A stretch of 64,000 nucleotides of DNA from Ralstonia pickettii (GTDB lineage: Bacteria > Pseudomonadota > Gammaproteobacteria > Burkholderiales > Burkholderiaceae), in NCBI RefSeq assembly GCF_030582395.1, contig NZ_CP104382.1, positions 310,001 through 374,000 on the forward strand, given 5' to 3'. Positions 53,595 to 61,798 of this stretch are shown here, piece after piece. Under the pieces are notes generated by a model. The model made no database searches and had not been told where the DNA came from. It saw only the letters and a program-made list of their open reading frames with translations. The translations under genes and the position numbers were made by a program. Every line of letters begins with the position of its first letter. The first letter of the stretch is position 1.

Positions 53595-54599
53595 ATGAAG
53601 CGATGGATTGCGGCCCTGTTGTGTGCGGCCGTCTGTACGGCAGCCAACGCCGCCGAGCCGGAAAAGAAGGACGTGAGCCTGTCGGTCGGCTCGATGATCC
53701 TGAATTACATGCCGGTGCCGCTCACGCAGTCGCTGGGCAACTTCCAGAAGGAAGGGCTCAACGTGAAGGTGGAGAACTTCCAGGCCGGCGGCAGCAAGGC
53801 GCTGCAGGCGCTGATTGCCGGCTCGACCGATGCGGTGGTGGGCTTCTATGACCACACCATCCACATTCAGGCGCAGGGCAAGGACATTGTGTCTGTGGCG
53901 CTGCTCAACGTTACGCCAGGCATCGTGCTGGCCGTGCGGCCCGACCTGGATATCAAGACTGGCAAGGATCTGAAGGGCAAGAAGATCGGCATCACCGCGC
54001 CGGGTTCGTCCACCGATCTGTTTGCCCGATATTACGCCATCAAGAGCGGGCTGCAGGTGAACGACGTGTCATACATCGCCGTGGGTTCCGGCGCGCCGGG
54101 CATGGTGGCGCTGGATCGCAAGGAGATCGACGCGCTCGTCAATTTCGACCCCGTAGCCAGCCTGCTGGAGAAGCGCCGCGCCGGCAAGTTCCTCGTCGAT
54201 ACGCGCACCGATGCCGGCTCCAATGCCGTGTTCGGCGGCCGCTACCCGACGGCCACGCTGTATGTCACCCGCGACTTCATGACGAAGAATCCCGAGACGG
54301 TGCAGCGTCTGGTGAACGCCTTCATCCGCACGCTCAAGTGGATCGACGCCAGCACGCCCGAGGCCATTGCCGACAAGATGCCCAAGGAGCAGCAGGTGGG
54401 CGGCCGTGATGTGTTTGTCGATGCGTTGCGCCACTCCAAGCCGATTTTTTCGAAGGACGGCCTGATGACCGATGCCGATGCCAAGGTGGCCCTGACGGTG
54501 CTTTCCAGCTACGACGAAAAGATCCGCAACGCCAAGATCGACCTGAGTAAAACGTACACTAACCGCTTCGTCGACCAAGCCCTGAAGACGGTCAAGTGA
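53595..54599 (+). CDS. ABC transporter substrate-binding protein (NMT1/THI5-like)
   Basis: 334 residues. The signal peptide ends NAAEP. The PBP type II core has VGSMILNYMPVPLTQSLGNF, FQAGGSKALQALIAGSTDAV and IGITAPGSSTDLFARYYAIK. The NMT1/THI5-like fold binds small organic ligands such as sulfonates, pyrimidines or aromatic/alkyl carboxylates. TGGAG precedes ATG 53595. It is followed directly (a GTG at 54596 would overlap its stop by ATGA-like 4 nt) by the IclR regulator gene. Confidence 0.9.
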   Translation: MKRWIAALLCAAVCTAANAAEPEKKDVSLSVGSMILNYMPVPLTQSLGNFQKEGLNVKVENFQAGGSKALQALIAGSTDAVVGFYDHTIHIQAQGKDIVSVALLNVTPGIVLAVRPDLDIKTGKDLKGKKIGITAPGSSTDLFARYYAIKSGLQVNDVSYIAVGSGAPGMVALDRKEIDALVNFDPVASLLEKRRAGKFLVDTRTDAGSNAVFGGRYPTATLYVTRDFMTKNPETVQRLVNAFIRTLKWIDASTPEAIADKMPKEQQVGGRDVFVDALRHSKPIFSKDGLMTDADAKVALTVLSSYDEKIRNAKIDLSKTYTNRFVDQALKTVK

Positions 54600-54619
54600 A
54601 CCGTCTCGCCCAACACGCC

Positions 54620-55414
54620 ATGACCGCAGAGCGCCAAACCACCCAGAACGAGATCACGCCCGCCGCCAATGAGGGCGATGCCGCCACGCCGGGGCAGTCG
54701 GGTGTGGCCGCACTGGACCGCGCGTTCTCGATCCTGTTTGCGTTCCGCCCCGGCGATTACGCGCTGACGCTGGCCGAGCTGGCCGCCCGCACCGGACTCT
54801 ACAAGAGCACGATCCTGCGGCTGGCTGGCTCGCTCATCCAGCATCGCATGCTGTTTCGCCTGGAAGACGGCCGCTACCAGATCGGGGCCGCCCCGTTGAT
54901 GCTCGGCGCGCTCTACCAGCGCAGCATGCGCCTGGGCGACGTGGTGCTGCCGCACATGCGCGCGCTGGCCGAGGCCACGGGTGAGGCGGTGTCGCTCTAC
55001 ATACGCGAGCGCGATGTGCGTGTGTGCCTGCACCGCGTAGATTCGAACCATTCGATTCGCGATCACGTGCGCGAGGGCGATGTGCTGCCGCTGGAGCGTG
55101 GTTCGGGCGGGCGCGTGCTGTGCGCGTTCTCGGGCATGCAAGGCGCCACGTACGACGCGATCCGGCGCGATCACTACTACGTGTCGATCGGTGAGCGCGA
55201 TCGGGAAACGGTGGGCTTGTCCGTGCCGGTGTTTGGCGTACAGCAGGCGCTGCGGGGTGCGTTGTGCCTTGCAGGCCCTGCGTCGCGCATCGACGGGGCG
55301 TTGCTGCAATCGTGGCGCGTGCCGGTGCTGGAGCACGCCGCGCAAATCACTTCCACGCTGGGTGGCGACCCCGCGCCGTTGCGTCTCGCTGCCCAGCTCA
55401 TCCAGAAAACCTAG
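54620..55414 (+). CDS. IclR-family regulator
   Basis: 264 residues. The N-terminal winged HTH has VAALDRAFSILFAFRPGDYA and LTLAELAARTGLYKSTILRL. The C-terminal effector-binding domain has EAVSLYIRERDVRVCLHRVD and HVREGDVLPLERGSGGRVLC. An alternative GTG at 54596 overlaps the binding-protein stop. It sits between the transport and catabolic genes of the unit, so it probably responds to the imported compound or to an intermediate. Confidence 0.88.
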   Translation: MTAERQTTQNEITPAANEGDAATPGQSGVAALDRAFSILFAFRPGDYALTLAELAARTGLYKSTILRLAGSLIQHRMLFRLEDGRYQIGAAPLMLGALYQRSMRLGDVVLPHMRALAEATGEAVSLYIRERDVRVCLHRVDSNHSIRDHVREGDVLPLERGSGGRVLCAFSGMQGATYDAIRRDHYYVSIGERDRETVGLSVPVFGVQQALRGALCLAGPASRIDGALLQSWRVPVLEHAAQITSTLGGDPAPLRLAAQLIQKT

Positions 55415-55485
55415 GCTCCGCCAACACGCCCAACCTCCTGAGCGGGGCGAGGGGCGGAGCCGATTGTGTAGCAGGAGTTGTTTTC

Positions 55486-56673
55486 ATGGCTTTGCCTCTC
55501 GCGGGTTTGCGCGTGCTCGACTTGTCGAACGTGCTGGCCGGGCCGTTCTGCGGCTATCAGCTGGGTTTGCTCGGCGCTGAAGTCATCAAGGTGGAGGTCC
55601 CCGGTAATGGCGATCTCGCCCGCCGTCTGGGGGCCGATCCCGAGCAGGCGCGCCGCAAGATGGGCGCCTCGTTCGTCGCCGTCAATGCGGGCAAGCAGTC
55701 CGTCACCGTTAACCTGAAGCACCCGGAAGGGCGCGCGATCCTGCTCAAGCTGGTGGCGCAGGCCGATGCGCTGATCGAAAACTATCGCCCCGGCGTGATG
55801 GACCGCCTGGAACTCGGCTACGACGTGCTGCGCGAAGTGAATCCGCGTCTCGTCTATTGCGCCATCTCGGGCTTCGGCAAGGATGGCCCGCTCAGCGGCA
55901 GACCGGCATACGACCAGATCATCCAGGGCATTTCGGGCGTGATGAGCGTCACGGGCGATGACGAATCCGCGCCGCTGCGCGTGGGTTACCCGATCAGCGA
56001 TACGGTGGGCGGCATCACGGCTGCGCTGGCCGTCACCGCCTGCCTGCTCGGCGCGCAACGCACGGGGCAGGGCTGCATGGTAGATGTATCGATGCTGGAA
56101 TCGACGCTCGCCACCATGGGCTGGGTCGTCTCCAACTACCTGAATGCCGGTGTGACGCCGCACCCGATGGGCAATCAGAACTTCACGGCGGCACCCTCCG
56201 GCACGTTCCGCACGCGCGATGGGCTGATCAACATCGCGGCCAACGAAGACAAGCAGTTTGCCGCGCTGTGTCGCGTGGTCGGCCATCCGGACCTTGCCAC
56301 CGATGCGCGCTTTGCCGAACGCCATGCACGCAAGGAACATCGCCAGCAACTCAATGACGCACTGGAGGCCGCTCTGGCGGCGCGCTCGGCTGCCGAATGG
56401 GAACCGCTGCTGATCGAGGCCGGCGTTCCCGCCGGGCTGGTGCTCGACGTGCCTGGTGTGCTCGCGCACGAACAGGTGACGGGCCGCAACTTCGTCACCT
56501 CCTTCCCGGAAGCCGGGCAGCACGTGACGCGCGCGGGCTTCCGACTCTCGGGCGAAGACCCGTGCCCGCAGACACCGGCGCCATTGCTCTCCGCCCATAC
56601 CGACGACTGGCTCGCCAGGCTCGGCTACCGCCACGACCAAATCGAAGCCTTGCGCGCTGAAGGCGCCATCTGA
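55486..56673 (+). CDS. Class III (CaiB/BaiF) CoA-transferase
   Basis: 395 residues. The N-terminus has LPLAGLRVLDLSNVLAGPFC, LLGAEVIKVEVPGNGD and VNLKHPEGRAILLKLVAQAD. The catalytic Asp172 is in VGYPISDTVGG, the position of the Frc Asp169 class. It moves CoA between a donor thioester and a carboxylic acid, with an anhydride intermediate. GCAGGAG precedes ATG 55486. It is followed 2 bp later by the citrate-synthase-like gene, which suggests that the CoA ester formed is the substrate of that enzyme. Confidence 0.92.
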   Translation: MALPLAGLRVLDLSNVLAGPFCGYQLGLLGAEVIKVEVPGNGDLARRLGADPEQARRKMGASFVAVNAGKQSVTVNLKHPEGRAILLKLVAQADALIENYRPGVMDRLELGYDVLREVNPRLVYCAISGFGKDGPLSGRPAYDQIIQGISGVMSVTGDDESAPLRVGYPISDTVGGITAALAVTACLLGAQRTGQGCMVDVSMLESTLATMGWVVSNYLNAGVTPHPMGNQNFTAAPSGTFRTRDGLINIAANEDKQFAALCRVVGHPDLATDARFAERHARKEHRQQLNDALEAALAARSAAEWEPLLIEAGVPAGLVLDVPGVLAHEQVTGRNFVTSFPEAGQHVTRAGFRLSGEDPCPQTPAPLLSAHTDDWLARLGYRHDQIEALRAEGAI

Positions 56674-56675
56674 TC

Positions 56676-57530
56676 ATGACGACCGCACCGACACAGGACG
56701 CCGCCGGCCTCGCTGCCGATTACTGGCGCACCGACATCATCGACATCGAACCGGGCCGTATCCACGTACGCGGCTACCCCATCCAGGAACTGATCGGCCA
56801 GATCGGTTTTGCCGAAATGATCTGGCTGATGCTGCGCGGAGAGTTGCCTGCCAAGCGCCAGGCCGCCTTGCTGGAAGCGGCGCTGGTGGCGTCCGTCGAT
56901 CACGGTCCGCACGCCCCATCCATTGCGATCGCCAAGATGGCGACGAGCTGTGGCCTGCCGCTCAACGGCGCGATGGCGTCTGCGTTGAACGCGCTGGACG
57001 ACGTGCACGGCGGCGCGGGGCAGCAGGCCGTCGAGCTGTTCCACGATATCGAGGCGCGCATGTTCGAAGGGGCCTCGCTGGAGGCGGCCACGGCGGCCGG
57101 TGTGGATGCGTTCATCGCCGCCCATGGCAAATACCTGCCGGGCTTCGGGCATCGCTTCCACCCGGTCGACCCGCGCGCCGGTCGCTTGCTCGCGCTGGTG
57201 GACGAGGCTGCGCAGGACGGCGTGGTCGGCGGGCGCTATGCCGCCATCGGCCGCGCCATCGAAGCGATGCTCTCCGGCCGCAAGGGCAAGCCGATTCCGC
57301 TGAACATCGACGGCGCCACGGCCGTCATCTATGCAGAACTGGGTTTTGCGGCGCCGCTGGCACGCGGCGTGTTCTGCCTGTCGCGGGCCGTCGGCATCCT
57401 GGCGCACGCATGGGAGCAAAGCAGCCGCGGCGAGCGCAACAAGGGCCCGATGCCGCGCCAGCTGCCGTACCGCTATACCGGCCACGGCACGCGGCACCTG
57501 GCGCAAGCCGAGCCCGCCACCGCGCCATGA
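56676..57530 (+). CDS. Short citrate-synthase-like lyase (citryl-CoA lyase type)
   Basis: 284 residues, much shorter than a citrate synthase (about 430) and near the length of citryl-CoA lyases. It keeps the three catalytic positions of the fold: His111 in DVHGGAG, His159 in GFGHRFHPVDPR and Asp212 in NIDGATAV. Citryl-CoA lyase-like enzymes catalyse reversible cleavage of a hydroxy-acyl-CoA to acetyl-CoA and a keto acid. Next to a CoA-transferase it should cleave the activated acid (for example a citramalyl- or alkylcitryl-type CoA ester). ATGA (57527-57530) overlaps the lactonase gene. Confidence 0.85.
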   Translation: MTTAPTQDAAGLAADYWRTDIIDIEPGRIHVRGYPIQELIGQIGFAEMIWLMLRGELPAKRQAALLEAALVASVDHGPHAPSIAIAKMATSCGLPLNGAMASALNALDDVHGGAGQQAVELFHDIEARMFEGASLEAATAAGVDAFIAAHGKYLPGFGHRFHPVDPRAGRLLALVDEAAQDGVVGGRYAAIGRAIEAMLSGRKGKPIPLNIDGATAVIYAELGFAAPLARGVFCLSRAVGILAHAWEQSSRGERNKGPMPRQLPYRYTGHGTRHLAQAEPATAP

Positions 57531-58423
57531 CGTATTTCAACTGGCCCATTGTGGAGACGACCGTCTTTGCGGAGATGCCGCCCGCGCTGCGTCTCCCGGT
57601 GCCGACCGAATGGTCCCGCGCCAACAAGGGCGGCGCGCCGGTCGATTGCTTTCTGGAAGGCCCATGCTGGGACGCGCACGGCAATCTGTGGCTGGTCGAT
57701 ATTCCGCACGGCCGCATCCTGCGTGTCTCTGCGCAGGGCGATTGGGATGTGGTGGCGGAATACGACGGCGAACCGAACGGTCTGGCGCTTCGCCACGACG
57801 GCACGCTGCTGATTGCGGACTACAAGAACGGGTTGCTGTCGCTGGACCCCTCGACCGGCGCAGTCACGCCGTTTCTTACGCGACGCAACAGCGAACGCTT
57901 CAAAGGCCCCAACGATCTGATCGTCGCCCGCAACGGCGATGTGTATTTCACCGACCAAGGCCAGACCGGCCTGCATGACCCGACTGGCCGTGTGTATCGG
58001 CTGCGTACGGACGGCCGGCTCGACTGCCTGCTCGCCAATGGCCCGAGCCCGAACGGTCTGGTATTGACGCCCGACGAATCCGCGTTGTTCGTGGCCATGA
58101 CGCGCGACAACGCCGTCTGGCGTTTGCCGCTGCTTGCCGACGGCAGCACCAGCAAGGTCGGCCGCTTCGCGCAGTTCTACGGCACCAGCGGCCCCGACGG
58201 CATGGCGATGGATGCTGCCGGGCACCTGTTCGTCGCGCATGCATCGCTGGGCGCGGTGTTTGTTGTCTCGCCGCATGGCGAACCACTGGCGCGTATCGCG
58301 TCGTGTCGTGGGCGCACCACCACCAACGTCGCTCTCACGCCGGACGGGCAATCGCTCGTCATTACCGAATCTGCCACGGGCACCATACTGCGCACCCGCT
58401 GGACCCCGCCCCGCCACGACTGA
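57527..58423 (+). CDS. SMP-30/gluconolactonase family lactonase
   Basis: 298 residues, six-bladed beta-propeller. The metal ligands are the Glu of FLEGPCWD, the Asn of NGPSPNGL and the Asp of GPDGMAMD, in the usual order. The family hydrolyses lactones of sugars or hydroxy acids. It completes the operon of importer, IclR, CoA-transferase and lyase, and would open a lactone before CoA activation. No signal peptide is visible, so it is cytoplasmic. The 862-bp gap to flhD begins at its stop. Confidence 0.9.
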   Translation: MTYFNWPIVETTVFAEMPPALRLPVPTEWSRANKGGAPVDCFLEGPCWDAHGNLWLVDIPHGRILRVSAQGDWDVVAEYDGEPNGLALRHDGTLLIADYKNGLLSLDPSTGAVTPFLTRRNSERFKGPNDLIVARNGDVYFTDQGQTGLHDPTGRVYRLRTDGRLDCLLANGPSPNGLVLTPDESALFVAMTRDNAVWRLPLLADGSTSKVGRFAQFYGTSGPDGMAMDAAGHLFVAHASLGAVFVVSPHGEPLARIASCRGRTTTNVALTPDGQSLVITESATGTILRTRWTPPRHD

Positions 58424-58457
58424 GCCCAGGCGCGGGCCATTCACCGTACCCGCGTTG

Positions 58458-58998
58458 TCCTACAGCTGTCCTACAAGCGGGGCGGCTGTCAAATCGTCAA
58501 AATTCCCACGTTTTTTCCTTTCCGAGAGGGCGATGCGGCACTTTTTTCCGCGCTGCATCAAAGGAAGTGCGGCATGCGTCTTTCCCAGCCCGGGCATACT
58601 CGCTTCTCACCCAATTTTTGTATCGATAAGGGATACGCGTAACTTTTAAGTAGACAAAAGGGTAGGAGTCGTCCTACAAAGCCGCCATTTTTCTGTAGGA
58701 CCGTTCCTACAAAACGAGCCCGAAACGGGTCGGAACTGTCCTACACGGCGTGTAGGAGTGGGTCAGAAGTTTCCTACAAGCGGTTAACCCGGCATCCAAT
58801 GCTCACAGTCGCAGAAGTGCGACGCCTTCTTTGTTGATTTTCGACAACTTTAGGCAATTTAATTGCTATCTTTGGCCGTTCGTTGGGGTAAATACGTGTC
58901 AAACACCCGCTTTAGCGCATGGTCCACCCAGGGCTGTTGCGTCGGCAAAGGCTTCATCCGCAACGTTTATTAACAGATTTGTAGGAAAAATGCCTACA
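58458..58998. promoter_or_regulatory. Cluster of TCCTACA/TGTAGGA boxes upstream of flhDC
   Basis: Nine perfect copies of the 7-mer occur at 58458, 58469, 58672, 58705, 58739 and 58772 (plus orientation) and 58694, 58751 and 58980 (minus). There are two near copies at 58661 and 58992. Several pair as dyads: GTAGGAgtcgTCCTAC at 58662-58677, TGTAGGAccgtTCCTACA at 58694-58711, TCCTACAcggcgTGTAGGA at 58739-58757, and a TGTAGG/CCTACA pair at 58980-58998. The first two centres are 33 bp apart. The density is far above chance for a 7-mer. The gap (58424-59285) has no credible gene. Role as a control region for flhDC is inferred. Confidence 0.75.
58854..58866. promoter_or_regulatory. Palindrome GCAATTtAATTGC in the flhDC upstream region
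   Basis: A perfect 6-bp dyad with one central base lies between the TCCTACA cluster and the flhD leader. It is a candidate binding site for a separate regulator or part of an AT-rich promoter. Confidence 0.35.
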
Positions 58999-59015
58999 AA
59001 AAAACGGAATACCTC

Positions 59016-59034
59016 ACCCCTCCAACGTAGGGGT
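59016..59034 (+). promoter_or_regulatory. Hairpin in the flhDC leader
   Basis: ACCCCT (59016-59021) pairs with AGGGGT (59029-59034) around 7 nt, followed by CCCCCCTTCTTT. The weak T-tract makes termination uncertain, but a leader structure or attenuator is possible. The 250 nt that follow before flhD are otherwise featureless. Confidence 0.35.
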
Positions 59035-59285
59035 CCCCCCTTCTTTACTTACCCTGGACCTCAAACCACAATGTGTTCAACAGAAAACAACTTCGCCATG
59101 TCTTTAGCGACGTGAGTAAGAAGGGGCAGGAAGTGCCGGCAACGGCGCCGACTGCAGGAAACATCCGATCTGTGGGGATTGGTGAACAGCCCGGCGAGGG
59201 TAGGTGCAAAAAAATAGCGCCAACCGGGCATCACCATGCGAGACCGGATGCAAGTTGTACTTTTACTGCACACGACGGGACATAC

Positions 59286-59603
59286 ATGGACACGCAAGAC
59301 ATTGTTTCCGAGATCAGCGAACTGAATCTCACCTATTTGATGCTTGCCCAGCAGATGCTGGCCAAGGATCGTGATGCCGCACTGTTTCGCCTCGGCATCT
59401 CCGAAGAACTGGCTGACATCCTGCTGACGATGTCGCCCGCGCAGATCGTCAAGCTGGCCAGCACGAACATGATGCTGTGCCGCTTCCGCTTCGACGATCA
59501 CGCCATCCTGGGTCTGGTGACCCAGCCGCACCGTGACAAGGGCCTGCAGCAATCGCAAATGTCGATTCTGCTGGCACGTCAGGCGGTTGAGCAGATCAAC
59601 TGA
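59286..59603 (+). CDS. flhD: Flagellar master regulator subunit FlhD
   Basis: 105 residues, standard FlhD length. It has the family core ISELNLTYLMLAQQMLAKDR, AALFRLGISEELADILLTMS, PAQIVKLASTNMMLCRFRFD and the single Cys of MMLCRF that can form the inter-subunit disulfide. With FlhC it makes the FlhD4C2 activator of class II flagellar genes. The ATG at 59286 matches the family N-terminus; longer in-frame sequence is not FlhD-like. flhC follows 77 bp downstream. Confidence 0.95.
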   Translation: MDTQDIVSEISELNLTYLMLAQQMLAKDRDAALFRLGISEELADILLTMSPAQIVKLASTNMMLCRFRFDDHAILGLVTQPHRDKGLQQSQMSILLARQAVEQIN

Positions 59604-59680
59604 ACTGTTTGCGGCGGGTTTTCCGCCGGGTTCAGAGATTGCACCTTGGGATGAGTAGCAAGCGTAGCGGGAGCAGTGCC

Positions 59681-60241
59681 ATGCGTCACACCAGCGTCAT
59701 GAATGAAGTTGAGCAGATCCACCTCGCAGCGGAATTGATTTCGCTCGGTGCCCGTCTGCAATTGCTGGAACAAGAAACCACGCTCAGCCGTGAGCGTCTG
59801 GTCAAGCTGTACAAGGAAATTCGTGGGGAATCGCCGCCCAAGGGCATGCTGCCCTTCTCGGCAGACTGGTTCCTGACGTGGTCGCCGAACATCCATTCGT
59901 CGATCTTCCTGAACATTTACCGTTTTCTGGGCGAGAACAGCCGCAGCACCGGGGTGCGCCGTCTGATCTCGGCCTACAAGCTGTACCAGGAACATATTCA
60001 CGTCCACGAACAGGAAGAGGTGCTTTCGATCACCCGCGCGTGGATGATGTTGAAGTTCTTCGAGGGGAAGATGCTGCACACAGTGAAGTGCAAGCGCTGC
60101 ACCGGCCATTTCGTGGCCCACGCGGACGACCTGCACCACGATTTCGTGTGCGGTGTGTGCCAGCCGCCGTCACGCGCAGGGAAGAAAAAGCGCGTCGCTG
60201 CTCCGGTTGATGCGATCGCAGAAAAGACGGTCGACGCCTGA
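59681..60241 (+). CDS. flhC: Flagellar master regulator subunit FlhC
   Basis: 186 residues. The start at 59681 (MRHTSVMNEVEQIHLAAELI) aligns exactly with E. coli FlhC, with GGGAG 7 nt upstream; in-frame ATGs at 59651 and 59699 exist. Features are LGARLQLLEQETTLSRERLV, KGMLPFSADWFLTWSPNIHS and the zinc-binding CKRC...CGVC cluster (four Cys) near the C-terminus. It contacts DNA in the FlhD4C2 complex. The C-terminal tail is basic. Two terminators follow in the downstream gap. Confidence 0.95.
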   Translation: MRHTSVMNEVEQIHLAAELISLGARLQLLEQETTLSRERLVKLYKEIRGESPPKGMLPFSADWFLTWSPNIHSSIFLNIYRFLGENSRSTGVRRLISAYKLYQEHIHVHEQEEVLSITRAWMMLKFFEGKMLHTVKCKRCTGHFVAHADDLHHDFVCGVCQPPSRAGKKKRVAAPVDAIAEKTVDA

Positions 60242-60258
60242 TAACGGCATTGCAGGGT

Positions 60259-60355
60259 ACGGGAACACGGGAACACGGGACTTGCAGAACCGCCGGGGGA
60301 TGGACAAAAAAGGGCGGACGGGAAAAGAAGGTAGCAGTACGGGAAATACGGGAAT
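60259..60355 (+). repeat. ACGGGAAC-type short repeats after flhC
   Basis: Two and a half tandem 8-bp units (ACGGGAAC) occur at 60259-60280. Further ACGGGAA copies follow at 60318, 60339 and 60348, so six copies fall within 100 bp. The last reads ACGGGAATAGCCG, vaguely like half of an FlhDC site (AATAGCG-type). They lie in the 526-bp gap between flhC and motA (60242-60767), which has no other gene. Meaning unclear. Confidence 0.45.
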
Positions 60356-60458
60356 AGCCGCGCAGATCGGCACATAAAAACACAAAGAACAAAAGAGCAA
60401 CGAATACAGAGCAGGACAAGCACAGGGGCTCAGGCAGGACAAAAGGGGAAGGGGGTAG

Positions 60459-60493
60459 GCCGGTCGCGGGAAACTGCGGACCGGCATTTTTTT
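60459..60493 (+). terminator. First intrinsic terminator after flhDC
   Basis: GCCGGTC (60459-60465) pairs with GACCGGC (60479-60485), followed by A and seven T. Together with the next terminator it separates flhDC transcription from motA. Confidence 0.65.
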
Positions 60494-60523
60494 GCCGCCG
60501 CGCGTAGAAGAGGGGCGAAAAGT

Positions 60524-60558
60524 GGGGACGGAAAGCGATTTCCGTCCCCTTTTTCTTT
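60524..60558 (+). terminator. Second, strong intrinsic terminator between flhC and motA
   Basis: GGGGACGGAAA (60524-60534) pairs perfectly with TTTCCGTCCCC (60539-60549) around GCGA, a tetraloop, followed by TTTTTCTTT. High-quality Rho-independent terminator. Confidence 0.9.
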
Positions 60559-60694
60559 GCGTTTGCCTAGGGGCAAGCCTTCTCTGAGCCGGGTGGCGCT
60601 CAAGCCCCCCGATTTGTTGCCGTTCTTGGGGAAGAAGGGCGCGGCGGCAGGGTTTTTCGAGCACCGCGCAGCAGCAAAAGCCGGCGCTGAAGCC

Positions 60695-60721
60695 TTCAGT
60701 TAACCGGGGGGATGCCGATAT
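60695..60721 (+). promoter_or_regulatory. Sigma-28 (FliA) promoter of the motA-motB-cheY-cheA unit
   Basis: TTCAGTTA (60695-60702) matches TAAAGTTT at 5 of 8, and GCCGATAT (60714-60721) matches GCCGATAA at 7 of 8, with the exact 11-nt spacer. Transcription would start about 60728, 40 nt before the motA GTG. Confidence 0.72.
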
Positions 60722-60767
60722 TCCCTCTTGTATTGATCGAAGGATCGCCCATTCAGGAGTTCGCCCC

Positions 60768-61628
60768 GTGTTAGTTGCCATCGGTTACATCGTGATTCTC
60801 GCGTCGGTGTTCGGCGGCTACATGCTGGCCGGAGGACACCTCGGGCCCTTGTTCCAGCCGACTGAGCTGCTGATCATCTTCGGCGCCGGTATTGGCGCTT
60901 TCGTGGTCGGCAACGACAAAAAGGCCATCAACGCCACCGTCAAGGCCCTGCCGGGCCTGTTCAAGGGCTCGAAATACACCAAGGCCCTCTATATGGAAGT
61001 GATGGCGCTACTGTATGTGGTGCTCTCCAAGATCCGCCGCGAAGGGATGATGTCGATCGAAGCCGACATCGAGAACCCGCACGAAAGCGCGCTGTTCGCC
61101 AATTACCCCGCCATCCAGGCCGATCACCACGCACTGGATTTCATCTGCGATTACCTCCGCCTGATGGTCGGCGGCAACCTGAATCCGTTCCAGATCGAAG
61201 CGCTGATGGATCAGGAAATCGACACCCACCACCACGAAGCCGAACAACCGGCCCGCATCATCACCAAAGTGGGCGACGCCATGCCGGCCTTCGGCATCGT
61301 GGCCGCCGTGATGGGCGTGGTGCACACCATGGGCTCGGTCGGCCTGCCGCCGGCAGAGCTGGGCAAGCTGATCGCCTCGGCGCTGGTCGGCACGTTCCTC
61401 GGGATCTTGCTGGCGTACGGTTTCATCGGGCCGCTGGGTTCGCTGCTGGAGCAGCGCGCCGAAGAATCGACCAAGTTGTTCCAGTGCATCAAGGTGACGC
61501 TGCTGGCCAGCATGAACGGCTACGCCCCGGCAATTGCCGTGGAGTTCGGCCGCAAGGTGCTGTTCTCGACCGAGCGCCCGTCCTTTGCCGAGCTGGAAGA
61601 CCACGTTCGTGGCGCCAAGACAGCCTGA
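60768..61628 (+). CDS. motA: Flagellar motor stator protein MotA
   Basis: 286 residues, GTG start with TCAGGAGTT ahead. Four TM segments and the large cytoplasmic loop are present. Family segments are GYIVILASVFGGYMLAGGHL, LLYVVLSKIRREGMMSIEAD (torque-generating charged residues Arg and Glu) and GDAMPAFGIVAAVMGVVHTM with the conserved proline. It forms the proton-driven stator with MotB in the inner membrane. A sigma-28 promoter precedes it. MotB starts 198 bp later, an unusually long gap for this pair. Confidence 0.96.
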   Translation: MLVAIGYIVILASVFGGYMLAGGHLGPLFQPTELLIIFGAGIGAFVVGNDKKAINATVKALPGLFKGSKYTKALYMEVMALLYVVLSKIRREGMMSIEADIENPHESALFANYPAIQADHHALDFICDYLRLMVGGNLNPFQIEALMDQEIDTHHHEAEQPARIITKVGDAMPAFGIVAAVMGVVHTMGSVGLPPAELGKLIASALVGTFLGILLAYGFIGPLGSLLEQRAEESTKLFQCIKVTLLASMNGYAPAIAVEFGRKVLFSTERPSFAELEDHVRGAKTA

Positions 61629-61636
61629 ACCCACTC

Positions 61637-61798
61637 ATGATCCTACTGCGCGCCCCGATCTTGGCCCTGCGATGCTCACCGTACCCGTGTACGGCTGCGC
61701 TTCTCGCGCCAACCTCGGGCCTGCTCGCTACGGATCCTGAGCGGGTTCAAAACGATATTTACGACCACAAGAGCACAGCCAACGAGCTGCGCCACTAA
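61637..61798 (+). CDS. Possible small ORF between motA and motB
   Basis: 53 codons starting ATG ATC CTA CTG. Translation MILLRAPILALRCSPYPCTA and the C-terminal DIYDHKSTANELRH have a hydrophobic start and a charged tail, but there is no clear ribosome site and no recognised family. It fills most of the 197-bp motA-motB gap. It could be a non-coding leader for motB translation instead. Weak evidence. Confidence 0.25.
   Translation: MILLRAPILALRCSPYPCTAALLAPTSGLLATDPERVQNDIYDHKSTANELRH

Noticed and set aside
58458..58998. CRISPR array suggested by the many repeated 7-mers
   Set aside because: Repeats are only 7 bp, in both orientations and irregularly spaced; no spacer structure and no cas genes.
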